DNA of 56,456 nucleotides from Candidatus Zipacnadia bacterium (GTDB taxonomy: Bacteria > Armatimonadota > Zipacnadia > Zipacnadales > JABUFB01): assembly GCA_029821745.1 (NCBI GenBank), contig JALGSS010000001.1, positions 1 through 56,456 of the forward strand. The letters run 5' to 3'. This document shows, piece after piece, positions 44,673-53,277 of this stretch. Numbering within the stretch: position 1 is the stretch's first letter; each line of letters starts with the position of its first letter. Position numbers and translations under genes: made by a program. Under the pieces are notes generated by a model. It did no database searches and was not told the DNA's origin. It worked only from the letters and a program-made list of their open reading frames with translations.

Positions 44673-46058
44673 ATGGGGTCAGACGCGACGGAACCGGACC
44701 AAGCACTTGATTTGACGACGCTATTCGACGCTTTCGACGGGCTACGACAGTGGCTCGATTTCACGATCTGGTTCCTGTCTGAGCATCCGCGCGGCCCGCA
44801 TGTGATGTTCGACTGGTTCGCTGAGGAGAATGATTACGAGTGGGTCCCCCGATGGCCCGACCCCCCCCACATCTCGAAGATGACCCCCCATTTTGGCCGG
44901 TTCGTAGGGGAGTTCCGTGCTTCGAATATTCCTGGCTCGCTGTGGGTGCACTGGCTCAACGAAGGCGAGATAGGGGGGTGCCGCACGGTGGACTTCCTTG
45001 CGTATCTGCACGAGGGCATTGCCACCTGGACTCGAAAGGTCCACCAAGTGGCGGGAACGCCGCCTCCCTGGCAGCCGCGTTCGGATCTCTTTCCTCAGGG
45101 TGGCACGTTGGGAGAAGTCCACGCCGACTATCTCGAGGTCCGGAAGCAGGTGATATCCTTCTACGCTGAAGTCGTCTCCAAGGCCAAGGTACCGGGAGCC
45201 GCCTTCGTTGATTTTCCTGAGCCTGTGCCCCCTCCCTCCGATGTGGACGCGCGCGACCACCAAATGGCGGCAGACGCCGGCCAGGTTTGCCCTGAGCCTC
45301 TGTCGCTGTGCACCAACGGGAACGCTACGGCGACGCTGTCCAAACTTGCCGAAGAGGATGCGGCAAAGCGGGCGCAGACCCCAGCAGAGCGGTCATTGGA
45401 CGAAGGACCATACGTCTTCCGGAAAGAATGTGACTACTGGATCATCCGCCACGAGGGACGCTACCTGCCGCAGGTGAAGGACTGCAAGGGCCTGTACTAC
45501 ATCGCCTACCTGCTGGCGCGGCCAGAAGAGAAGGTCCCCGCCCTTATACTCTCGGACGCCTACCAGGGGCAGCCTGTTTCTCCAGGGAATGGCCAGGAGG
45601 CAGACCTGTTGCGCGGGGACGACCAACGCAGAGAGCGCAGCGGCGTTCATGTCGATGCCATCGCGGACCAGGCAGACCTAGAGAGCCTGCGACGCAGGCT
45701 CAAGGAGATCGAGGCGCAATTCGAGGACGTGAGAGAGGATCGGACCCTGTCTGCCGTAGAGAGAGACGTGATGCTGGGGGAGCTGCAAACGAGATTGGGC
45801 CGAGACAAAGAGGGTATTCTCAAGACCATCGCCCAATCGACGGGTTTGGGCGGAAGACCTCGGTCATTCAGCACCCTCGCCGAGAGGGCGCGGAAGGCCG
45901 TAGGTGAAGCCATAAGGCGAGCCCAAGAGGCGATTCGCAAGAACGAGGAGGCAAGGTGGCCGGATACCCCGCTCTGGCAACACCTTGATACCGACCTACA
46001 CCTTGGCTCCTTCTGTTCCTACACTCCACGTTCTCCTATCCCCTGGTCACTTCGCTGA
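44673..46058 (+). CDS. Unknown 461-aa protein with a regulator-type C-terminal domain
   Basis: GGGGAGG stands 8 nt before the ATG. The N-terminal half (about 1-235) is aromatic-rich and unrecognised (FDGLRQWLDFTIWFLSEHPR; MFDWFAEENDYEWVPRWPD). The C-terminal half (about 245-455) has YVFRKECDYWIIRHEGRYL, then KDCKGLYYIAYLLARPEE, a coiled coil (LESLRRRLKEIEAQFEDV), then GLGGRPRSFSTLAERARKAV and LWQHLDTDLHLGSFCSYTP. This pattern is a domain I know from the ends of large bacterial regulator/ATPase proteins. Here it lacks the ATPase. It begins the element's right-hand backbone and may sense a signal that controls excision or replication. That is inference. Confidence 0.7.
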   Translation: MGSDATEPDQALDLTTLFDAFDGLRQWLDFTIWFLSEHPRGPHVMFDWFAEENDYEWVPRWPDPPHISKMTPHFGRFVGEFRASNIPGSLWVHWLNEGEIGGCRTVDFLAYLHEGIATWTRKVHQVAGTPPPWQPRSDLFPQGGTLGEVHADYLEVRKQVISFYAEVVSKAKVPGAAFVDFPEPVPPPSDVDARDHQMAADAGQVCPEPLSLCTNGNATATLSKLAEEDAAKRAQTPAERSLDEGPYVFRKECDYWIIRHEGRYLPQVKDCKGLYYIAYLLARPEEKVPALILSDAYQGQPVSPGNGQEADLLRGDDQRRERSGVHVDAIADQADLESLRRRLKEIEAQFEDVREDRTLSAVERDVMLGELQTRLGRDKEGILKTIAQSTGLGGRPRSFSTLAERARKAVGEAIRRAQEAIRKNEEARWPDTPLWQHLDTDLHLGSFCSYTPRSPIPWSLR

Positions 46059-46072
46059 CCAAATTCCCATTT

Positions 46073-46110
46073 GCCACGCCAAATGTGGCGTCGCCACGCC
46101 TGATGTGGCG
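46073..46110. promoter_or_regulatory. Two 18-bp palindromic direct repeats before the replication genes
   Basis: GCCACGCCAAATGTGGCG (46073-46090) and GCCACGCCTGATGTGGCG (46093-46110) are repeated with a 20-bp period, about two helical turns. Each has GCCAC/GTGGC arms. They lie 59 nt upstream of the 46169 gene. They could be operators for that DNA-binding protein or iteron-like sites for the primase-helicase. A transcription-termination role for the 44673 gene is less likely, because no U tract follows. Confidence 0.5.
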
Positions 46111-46168
46111 CCATCCATTACGGGCGAGCGATGAGTGCTACGCGCCGTGGTAATGGAGGCCATTGATC

Positions 46169-46396
46169 ATGGTGGGAACGACGCAGGTACTTGAAGCGTT
46201 GCGCGGCGAGGGGTTCAAGGTCTCGCACAGTCACCTCGGGTGGCTGATCCGTGACCGCATCTTCATCCCCCAGCAGAAGGGGCCAAGAGGGGCGTGGTTC
46301 TGGGGGCCAGGGGACGCCGAAGGACCGCGCCATGTCTTGCGCCGCCGCGGCCGCGTACGGGTTGAAGCGGGCGCGGAAAGGAGGATCGGCCAATGA
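46169..46396 (+). CDS. Small MerR/excisionase-like DNA-binding protein, 75 aa
   Basis: The N-terminus TTQVLEALRGEGFKVSHSHL and GWLIRDRIFIPQQKGPRGAW resemble the winged-helix start of MerR-like or excisionase proteins, with a GW-LIRDRxFIP turn typical of phage regulators. The C-terminus is short and basic. It overlaps the primase-helicase start by 4 nt (ATGA), so the two are coupled. The paired palindromes upstream are its likely target. Confidence 0.65.
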   Translation: MVGTTQVLEALRGEGFKVSHSHLGWLIRDRIFIPQQKGPRGAWFWGPGDAEGPRHVLRRRGRVRVEAGAERRIGQ

Positions 46397-49128
46397 GTAA
46401 CATACCGATCGAGAGAGTGCTGGCCGGCCTGCTCGATGTGACCGGGTACGAGCCGCGCAGGCGCGGGAGGGAGTGGTCGGCCAAGTGCCCTGCACATGAG
46501 GATACGACTCCGTCCCTTTCCGTTGGTGTTGGCGAAGATGGACGTGTGCTTCTGTGCTGCCACGCGGGATGCACGGCGGCGGATGTGTGCCGGGCCATTG
46601 GCCTGACAGAAAAAGACCTCTTCCCGGCGAAGCGAGGGTCCCGCCGTAGGCGTGCGAAGCGCCGGATTGTCGCCACGTACGACTACCGTGAGCCTGAAGG
46701 CGCCCTTCTCTTCCAGGTGGTGCGCGACCGGCCCAAACGTTTCTGGCAGCGGCGGCCTGATGGGAAGGGCGGGTGGCACCATGACCTTGGTGGCGTCAAG
46801 CGGGTGCTCTACCGGCTCCCTGAACTCCAGGCCGCCGACCGCAATGAGTGGGTGTACGTCTGCGAGGGTGAGAAAGACGCGGACCACCTGAAGGACATCG
46901 GTCTCGTCGCGACGACGAGCCCCGGTGGGGCGGGCAAGTGGCGGCCGAAATACGGGGAATCTCTGCGCGGCCGACGCGTCGCCATTCTGCCGGACAATGA
47001 CCTGGCAGGCCACAATCACGGCGAGGCCGTGGCCCGAGCGCTTCACGAGGCTGCTGCGGATGTCCGTATCGTGCACCTGCCTGACCTCTCACAGAAAGGC
47101 GATGTCACCGACTGGCTGGAGGCCGGCGGTACCAGCGAGGCGCTGATAGACCTGGTCGAAGCGACGGGCGCTTACGTCCCCCCCGCGCAGGACGATTCCG
47201 CGCGGCCACGGGGCGAGAAGACCGACTGTTCCTACCGGGCGACGTCCGACGGACTGGTCTGGCTCAAGCCGACTCGTGAAGGGTCCGTGGACGTCCCGCT
47301 GACCAATTTCACTGCGCGAATCATCGGCGATATCGTGCGTGATGACGGGGTGGAGCATTCGCTGACCTTCGAGATCGAGGCCACCCAGAACAACCGGACC
47401 ATGACCTTCCAGGTCCCGGCCAGGCGCTTCGATTCGATGTCCTGGGCCACGCAGCACCTGGGCGCCTCGGCGGCCGTCCTACCCGGCTTCGGCCTCAAAG
47501 ACCGCGCGCGCTTTGCCATTCAAATCCTTTCGGGCCCAACGATTGAGCGGCGCCACGTGTTTCTCTGCACCGGCTGGCGTGACATCGGGGGCGTACCCGT
47601 ATTCGTGCACGGGGGCGGCGGGATCGGACCCGATGGCCCGGTACCCGGCATTGAGGTTGATCTGCCGCCGTCCCTTGCGCGGTTCGAGCTGCCCGCGCCG
47701 GCCACAGGCGAGGCCCTCCGCAAGGCCATACGCACAACGCTCGGGCTCCTGGATATCGGTCCGGACACCGTGACGGTCCCGCTGGTCTGTGCGGTGTGGC
47801 GAGCGGTCCACGGCCCTGCCGACTTCTCGCTTCACATCGCAGGCCCGACCGGTGCCGGGAAGACGGTCTTGGCGGCACTCATTCAGCAACACTTCGGGGC
47901 CGAACTCGGCGAACGGAACCTTCCAGCCAGTTGGACTTCAACAGCGAACAGCCTGGAGGAGCTGGCGTTCCTCGCCAAGGACGCCCTGATGGTCGTGGAT
48001 GACTTCGCTCCGGGAGGTACGGCACTCGACAGAGCCCGGCTACACGGGCAGGCGGACCGGCTACTGCGGTCGCAGGGGAACAGGTCCGGCCGGGCACGGA
48101 TGGCGCGCGACGCGTCGCTCCGCGCGGGCAGGCCACCGCGAGGGCTGCTGGTTTCCACCGGGGAGGATGTGCCGTTAGGCCAGTCGTTGCGTGCGCGGGT
48201 GCTCGTGCTTGAACTCGGGCCAACGGATCTGGACTGGCAGGCCGTCACCCAGTGTCAGCACGAGGCCGAGAGAGGCACTTACGCCGCGACGATGGCGGCG
48301 TTCCTGCGGTGGCTTGCTTCGCGGCGCGGCGGTGAGGGCAAGGAGGCCAAGTGCCTGCGCAACGAAGTGCGTCAGTTGCGCTCCGAGATTCGGCACTCCG
48401 GCTCGCACCGACGGACTGCCGAGATCATTGCCCATCTCGGGGTGGGATGGCGCCGGTTCCTCGCGTTCGCTGAAGCGGTAGGGGCGGTTTCGTCCTCGGA
48501 GCACGGTCGGCTTTGGGAGCGTGCATGGAAGGCCCTTGGCGCGGTTGCAGAAGCGCAGGCGGCTTTCCTGCGTTCAGCCGATCCCGTCGAGCGGTTCCGC
48601 GAACTCCTCGTGAGTGCGTTTCAGGCCGGGGCTGGACATGTGGCCGCTCGAAGCGGCGGGCCGCCGGCCGAGGAATACGAGTCTCCCGGCCGGTGGGGCT
48701 GGCGCCGAGATTTCCGCGACTTGTCCGATTCACGGTGGCAGCCAATGGGCGATCGCATCGGCTCCCTGGTTGCCGACGAGGTGTACCTGGACCCCGACGC
48801 TTCGTACCGGGTGGCGAACCGAATGGCCTCTGACGGCAGCGGCATACCAGTCGCGGCTCTGACACTGCGTAAGCGGCTGCACGAGGCCGGCGTACTCCAG
48901 AGGCGCGAGCGGGGCAAACTGACCACTTATCGCGTCGTCGATGGGGTCCGACAGAGGGTGCTGGTGCTGCCGAAGGCGTGGCTGACTGCTCTCATGTCGA
49001 ACATACCGGGGCATTCGGGGATTTCGGGGAGCGACCCACCTGGGAGGTCCGAGGAGGTGGGTTCGGCCTCCAAGTCCGTCCCCGGTCTTGCTTGCGGTGG
49101 TGGGCAGAGAACCGGGGACAGGTCGTGA
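46393..49128 (+). CDS. Element primase-helicase (CHC2 zinc finger, TOPRIM, DUF927-like ATPase), 911 aa
   Basis: A zinc finger near residues 30-65 (CPAHED ... CCHAGC) starts the protein. A TOPRIM domain has VCEGEKDADHL (about 156) and LPDNDLAGH (about 198). The ATPase half has AGPTGAGKTVLAAL (about 485-498), LMVVDDFAPGG (about 535) and LVSTGEDVPLG, the DUF927/SF3-like pattern of element replicative helicases. It would start and unwind element DNA after excision. The C-terminal 200 residues include a winged-helix-like part (VAALTLRKRLHEAGVLQRRE). No breaks are seen, so the element may still replicate. The 286 nt after it hold no gene that I can support. Confidence 0.86.
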   Translation: MSNIPIERVLAGLLDVTGYEPRRRGREWSAKCPAHEDTTPSLSVGVGEDGRVLLCCHAGCTAADVCRAIGLTEKDLFPAKRGSRRRRAKRRIVATYDYREPEGALLFQVVRDRPKRFWQRRPDGKGGWHHDLGGVKRVLYRLPELQAADRNEWVYVCEGEKDADHLKDIGLVATTSPGGAGKWRPKYGESLRGRRVAILPDNDLAGHNHGEAVARALHEAAADVRIVHLPDLSQKGDVTDWLEAGGTSEALIDLVEATGAYVPPAQDDSARPRGEKTDCSYRATSDGLVWLKPTREGSVDVPLTNFTARIIGDIVRDDGVEHSLTFEIEATQNNRTMTFQVPARRFDSMSWATQHLGASAAVLPGFGLKDRARFAIQILSGPTIERRHVFLCTGWRDIGGVPVFVHGGGGIGPDGPVPGIEVDLPPSLARFELPAPATGEALRKAIRTTLGLLDIGPDTVTVPLVCAVWRAVHGPADFSLHIAGPTGAGKTVLAALIQQHFGAELGERNLPASWTSTANSLEELAFLAKDALMVVDDFAPGGTALDRARLHGQADRLLRSQGNRSGRARMARDASLRAGRPPRGLLVSTGEDVPLGQSLRARVLVLELGPTDLDWQAVTQCQHEAERGTYAATMAAFLRWLASRRGGEGKEAKCLRNEVRQLRSEIRHSGSHRRTAEIIAHLGVGWRRFLAFAEAVGAVSSSEHGRLWERAWKALGAVAEAQAAFLRSADPVERFRELLVSAFQAGAGHVAARSGGPPAEEYESPGRWGWRRDFRDLSDSRWQPMGDRIGSLVADEVYLDPDASYRVANRMASDGSGIPVAALTLRKRLHEAGVLQRRERGKLTTYRVVDGVRQRVLVLPKAWLTALMSNIPGHSGISGSDPPGRSEEVGSASKSVPGLACGGGQRTGDRS

Positions 49129-49414
49129 TGGCGATTCGATACCGGGGGTCTTCGTCCCCGATGCCCTCCCCTGTTTCTATGCGAGCGGGGACGAAATGGA
49201 AGAAGAAGGCGACCTTGGCGGCCTACGAAGGCCCCTCATCCCCGATATCCCCGGTATCCCCTGCTCATCACGCATGTCATGAGGAGCCGGTCGGTGATGG
49301 AACTGTGAAGCAACGACGGCCGGGAAAGGCCGTGGGCGGCCCAAAGACGGGCGCAGGCAGGCGAAGTGGTGCGGCAACACCACAGGATCGTGCAGCGACA
49401 AGGAGCAAAGGGCG

Positions 49415-49708
49415 ATGAACGTGGCGCAAACGAAGGCGGCGAGGGGCGGGGCGCCTCGTGCGGATGGCCGTGAGCGCGGCCAGATGGCAGAGGCGCAGGT
49501 GACGACGACGGAGCCGGAGCCGTACCGGCTGCTGTCGGCTGACAGCGTGGCCGAGGCGCTGGGCGTGTCGAAGCGGCAGGTGTGGCGGCTGCGGTCGGCG
49601 GGACGGCTGCCGGAGCCGGTGCGGATCGGCCGGTGCGTCCGCTGGCGAGCCGCGGACTTGGCGGAGTGGGTCAGGGACGGATGCAGAAATCCTGAGAAAT
49701 TCAGTTGA
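49415..49708 (+). CDS. AlpA-like excisionase (HTH_17), 97 aa
   Basis: A 35-residue low-complexity start is followed by LLSADSVAEALGVSKRQVWR LRSAG, then LPEPVRIGRCVRWRAADLAE WV, the classic AlpA/excisionase helix-turn-helix. An RBS with GGAG lies upstream. It would bend attachment DNA to favour excision by the integrase. Its TGA stop lies inside the -35 box of the next promoter. Confidence 0.82.
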   Translation: MNVAQTKAARGGAPRADGRERGQMAEAQVTTTEPEPYRLLSADSVAEALGVSKRQVWRLRSAGRLPEPVRIGRCVRWRAADLAEWVRDGCRNPEKFS

Positions 49709-49742
49709 CAGCAGGAATACCGTATAGTATATACTGTACGGT
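49705..49742 (+). promoter_or_regulatory. Consensus promoter with an overlapping palindromic operator
   Basis: TTGACA (49705-49710) and TATATA (49728-49733) are spaced by 17 nt, the best promoter in the window. A 24-bp imperfect palindrome (49719-49742, arms ACCGTA and TACGGT, one mismatched pair) covers the -10 and the predicted start. The ATG of the HTH gene begins at 49743, so the transcript would be nearly leaderless. Autorepression by the HTH protein is likely. Confidence 0.68.
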
Positions 49743-49967
49743 ATGAGCACCCGCAAGCGGACGTTGACTGAGATTCTGCGGCAGGCGGCGGAGGCCGACG
49801 AGCGGTCGATCTTCGCCTTGGCCCGAGACGCCAATGTCCCGTATCCCGTGCTCTACCGGTTCCTGAAGGGCGACGCGACCGGCAGAAAGCAGAGCCTGCA
49901 CCTGACGACGGCTGACAAACTGGCCGCCGCGTTGGGGCTCGAACTGAGGCCGAAACGGCGGAGGTGA
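49743..49967 (+). CDS. Cro/CI-type helix-turn-helix protein, 74 aa
   Basis: The core LTEILRQAAEADERSIFALA, then RDANVPYPVLYRFLKGDATG and LTTADKLAAALGLEL, reads as a single HTH domain of the XRE type with the recognition helix near residues 30-40. It has no dimerisation or protease domain, so it is Cro-like rather than CI-like. It sits just after the promoter/operator and 7 nt before the integrase ATG. It probably represses itself and the integrase. Confidence 0.74.
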   Translation: MSTRKRTLTEILRQAAEADERSIFALARDANVPYPVLYRFLKGDATGRKQSLHLTTADKLAAALGLELRPKRRR

Positions 49968-49974
49968 ATGAGCC

Positions 49975-51885
49975 ATGGCCAGCATCTTCAAACCGACGTA
50001 CACGAAGCCGATCCCTGACAGCGCGAAGATCGTCAGGCGGGGCGGGCAGCGCTTCGCCAAGTTCCGCAGCGCCCGCGGGCAGATCGTCACTGCCCCGCTC
50101 ACACGAAAGGGCGACCGAATCCGGCTTGACTCGGAGACCTACCGAATCGAGTACCGGGACGCCGACGGCAAGACGAAGCGGAAGAAGGGATACACGGACC
50201 TGAAGGCCACGGAGCAACTAGCGGCCGAACTGGAGCGCGACGCCGAACACGTCCGCAGTGGGTACAAGCCGAAGGAACACGAGCATCTGGCGCGGGCCCT
50301 GAAGTGGCACCTGGAGGACTACCGGGCGTCCCTCGTTGACAAGGGGACGTCCGAGCAGCAGGCGCGACAGGTGCACAACCGCGTCAAGCGGCTGCTCGGG
50401 GCGTGCAGGTTCACTCTCTGGTCCGATATCGACGCGACGAAGGTGCAACGGCAACTGGCCGACTGGCGCGAGGGTCCGAAGGGCAAGCGGGGCATGTCTG
50501 CACAGACGAGCAACTGGTACCTTCAAGCGATCAAAGGCTTCTGTGCGTGGCTGGACCGCGAACGCCGGGCACCCGAGAACCCGGTGGCACACCTGGGCGG
50601 CGTGAACGTGCGCACCGACCGGCGACACGACCGCCGGGCGGTGACGGAGGACGAGTGCCGGGCGCTCCTGGCGGCGGCCGTGGCCGGCCCCGAGCACTTC
50701 GGAATGCCGGGACCGGATCGTGCCCTGCTTTACCGGACGGCGCTGGAGTCCGGACTGCGGGCGGGCGAACTCAGGACACTGACGTGCGGCAACTGCCTGC
50801 TCGACGACGACCCCCCGAGGCTGATCGTCAAGGCGGCCTACAGCAAGCACCGGCAGGACGATGAGCAGCCGATCCCGGCGGGACTGGCGGCGGCGCTACG
50901 GGCGCATATCGCCGGACGCACACCGGCGTCGGCCGTCTTCGACACACTACCTTCGAAGGACAAGATCGTCCGAATGCTGCGGAAGGATCTGACAGCGGCT
51001 GGCATCCCGTACGAGGACGGGGCGGGCCGCTTCGCGGACTTCCACGCGCTGAGACACACGTACATCTCGAACCTTGCACGAGCGGGCGTTCACCCGAAGG
51101 TGGCCATGGATCTCGCCCGGCACGGAAACATCAACCTGACGATGGCGCGGTATAGCCATACGGTGGTCGCGGATCGTGCGGCGGTTCTGTCCGATCTGCC
51201 CGACCTGACCGAGCAGTCCGAGCAGCGCCAGACCGCGAGGGCCACGGGCACCTACGGCAAGAGGACTGATGATGGCCATGGAACGGCAGGTTCCTGCAAG
51301 CGGGACTGCAAGCAAGCCGGAAAGACGACGCAAGAAACTGGCGCCAAAGCAGATACGTCAGCCGCCTCGCGGTTTGCTAAACCGTTGAGGGGGTATACGC
51401 CTCCTCCGCGGGTTCGAATCCCGCCCTCTCCGCCAGTTCGTGCCAGATTGTGCAGAACCGCGCCGATTGGCCGATTGGACGCCGTTTTCGGCATCCTCGC
51501 GATCCGCCGCTCCGCCGTTTCCCGACTGACCAGTTGCGACCGTTCGGGACGGTTCGGGAAGGTTAGTTGCTGTCGTATTTGCTGTCACCTCTCGGCCCGT
51601 CTCGTCGGCCGTCCCCGTCGCTCGCAGCGCTTCGCGCTTAGAGGCATCGGCTTCGACCGGGGGCAGCGCGTCAAACGCCTTACGCCGATCCACTACTTCG
51701 ACATGCGCGTATCGCCCGAAGGTCAGCGTCGGCGTCGAGTGCCGGGCCAGGTCTTGGGCCACCTTGACGTTCACACCGGCCTTGACCAGTCGCGTGATGA
51801 AGGTATGCCGGAGGGCGTGAAAGTCTGCTTTGCGCCCCGCCCCATCCTCATACTCAATGCCCGCCGCCGCCAGGTCCGCCCGTAG
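49975..51885 (+). CDS. int: Tyrosine integrase of the element; C-terminal tail comes from chromosome past the att core
   Basis: GGAGGTGA lies 7 nt before the ATG. The N-terminal part (about 1-85) is arm-binding, and the core-binding domain follows (about 105-205). The catalytic residues are Arg in SGLRAGELRTL (about 260), Lys in AYSKHRQ (about 288), HxxR in HALRHTY (about 357), His in ARHGNINL (about 381) and Tyr in ARYSHTV (about 392). The frame then enters the att core at 51370 and stays open to 51885. After 51435 the residues are chromosomal and lack any pattern. In the excised circle the frame would instead run into the sequence now at 7576-7887, giving a 590-aa protein. Family and role are secure; the natural C-terminus is not. 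Confidence 0.9.
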   Translation: MASIFKPTYTKPIPDSAKIVRRGGQRFAKFRSARGQIVTAPLTRKGDRIRLDSETYRIEYRDADGKTKRKKGYTDLKATEQLAAELERDAEHVRSGYKPKEHEHLARALKWHLEDYRASLVDKGTSEQQARQVHNRVKRLLGACRFTLWSDIDATKVQRQLADWREGPKGKRGMSAQTSNWYLQAIKGFCAWLDRERRAPENPVAHLGGVNVRTDRRHDRRAVTEDECRALLAAAVAGPEHFGMPGPDRALLYRTALESGLRAGELRTLTCGNCLLDDDPPRLIVKAAYSKHRQDDEQPIPAGLAAALRAHIAGRTPASAVFDTLPSKDKIVRMLRKDLTAAGIPYEDGAGRFADFHALRHTYISNLARAGVHPKVAMDLARHGNINLTMARYSHTVVADRAAVLSDLPDLTEQSEQRQTARATGTYGKRTDDGHGTAGSCKRDCKQAGKTTQETGAKADTSAASRFAKPLRGYTPPPRVRIPPSPPVRARLCRTAPIGRLDAVFGILAIRRSAVSRLTSCDRSGRFGKVSCCRICCHLSARLVGRPRRSQRFALRGIGFDRGQRVKRLTPIHYFDMRVSPEGQRRRRVPGQVLGHLDVHTGLDQSRDEGMPEGVKVCFAPRPILILNARRRQVRP

Positions 51886-52818
51886 CCTCTCGGCCGTCCG
51901 CTTGGGAACGCGAAACACCGGCCGCCCCGATCCGCGCCTCGCGAGGTACGGCCGCAAGAGGTCCACGAGGTCGGTGCGGATCGGTTGCACGTCTTCCCGC
52001 CGCCGCTTGCTGTACCCGGCCGTGACCCTTACCGTCGGCGGGTCGGCGTCGAGATCGAAGCATTCCGGAGTCAGGCTCCTCAGTTCATTCGCCCGGAATC
52101 CGGTCCCGAGGGCCACGCGATATAGCATCGCCCGGTCGGCCGGGGCGACGCCCAGCACCATCAGGGGCTCCGCGGTCCGCCTGCCCTCCTCGTCTATCGC
52201 ACCGCGTTCCGTGGCGTCCAGGAGCCGCGCCAGTTCATCGTCGCTCAGCGCCCGCCGGACGCCGGCTCCCACGCTGGCTGCATCCACGCCCGCCTCGGGC
52301 GCACGTTCGCCTTCCGCCTGGCGAACCAGGTGTATGATCAAGGCGAGCCGGGCCGCGAGTCCATCCTCGATGTGCTCAGATCCCAAGACGCGCGGCAAGA
52401 TGCCTGGCTGAATCCCGCCGCACACGCTCACGGCAGCGCGCCGCACGCGGATGATCCGCTGCTCGCCTGTCTTGCGGTCCACGAGGAGCCGACCCGCGTG
52501 GTGCATCTTCAGCCAATGCGCGGAATCGCCGCCCCGGCCCTGCCGGTACGCATCGAAGCCCTTGATCCACCCGGACAGTTCGTCCCGGGCAAGGAGCACC
52601 CCGCGAGGGTTCTCTTTGAGCACGGTCGCCAAGGCTTCCACCGTGCAGTCCGAGACGATCCGCCGGATGGCCGCTGGTTCCTCCGCTTCGCGGGCCTCGA
52701 TGAACTCCACGATGTCACCCTTGGGCGGGAACCGAGGTTCTGTCGCCGTCGCCACCGCCACAGAGGGCGACTCGATGCGTGTAGTGCCCCCCACACCTCC
52801 GCGTCGCTTGTGGGGCAT
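51358..52818 (-). pseudogene. Second tyrosine integrase (C-terminal part) fused to a DUF3987 fragment
   Basis: The upstream part (EEPAAIRRIVSDCTVEALAT, GVLLARDELSGWIKGF, VCGGIQPGILPRVLG) is the middle of a DUF3987 phage primase-helicase. At about 52290 it joins an integrase domain with LGTGFRANELRSL, GYSKRRRED, HALRHTF, DLARHSTPTL and GRYAHVE, so all catalytic residues are present. The N-terminal DNA-binding domains are missing. The frame ends by reading through the att core in reverse and stops at 51358. This is the remnant of a second element to the right that used the same tRNA-Ser site, collapsed by a deletion. The start is arbitrary (ATG at 52818); the open frame extends further upstream. 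Confidence 0.78.
51370..51435 (+). other. attR: right attachment core (tRNA-Ser 3' part)
   Basis: A 66-bp repeat of the tRNA-Ser 3' part. Two substitutions against attL (A to G in GAAGGGG and T to C in CCTCTTC) fall at opposite sides of the variable-arm stem and keep the pair as G-C. The 5' half of a tRNA is absent. Both flanking integrase frames end in or pass through it. Confidence 0.88.
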
Positions 52819-53277
52819 CGGCCGCAGACGACTCCCTGAGGCGCGTCGGCGGGCGTGAAGGTACCCAAGGGGCCTCCGGCCGTCCGCGTCGCTCCTGGGA
52901 ACTGCTGGAGTCGTTCTCGGGGCTCCTGTGGCGTTGTCTCGGCGCGCCTGGGTGGCTACTGACCGCCCCCAGAGGCCACCGAGAAGCAAATGGCACTTGC
53001 GTGAGCCCCGTCTGTGGTGCACAATGATGTCACCGATCAGGAGCATGGGAACCGTCGAGGGGGACTTTCTGACTGGGAGGCGGAGGAGGGCAACCGGGCA
53101 GCAGTCTCGGTGGAACGGAGGCCCTGACTCGGCCCACTCTTGGCTTCGGCACAGGTCGTTGCAGCGCGACTCACACACCTCGACCTATGGCGGGAGTCCG
53201 TTGCTTGCCTGCCAGCCGTGCGTCAAGGCGGCCACCTCTGCCGGCCCACTTGAGATGTGACCTGAGGGAACACCGCA
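52819..53277. other. Stretch without a supported gene
   Basis: About 460 nt between the second-integrase remnant and the methyltransferase. The minus-strand frame stays open to 53178, but its residues match no domain. The final 20 nt carry GAGGGA as RBS for the 53278 gene. Confidence 0.4.
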
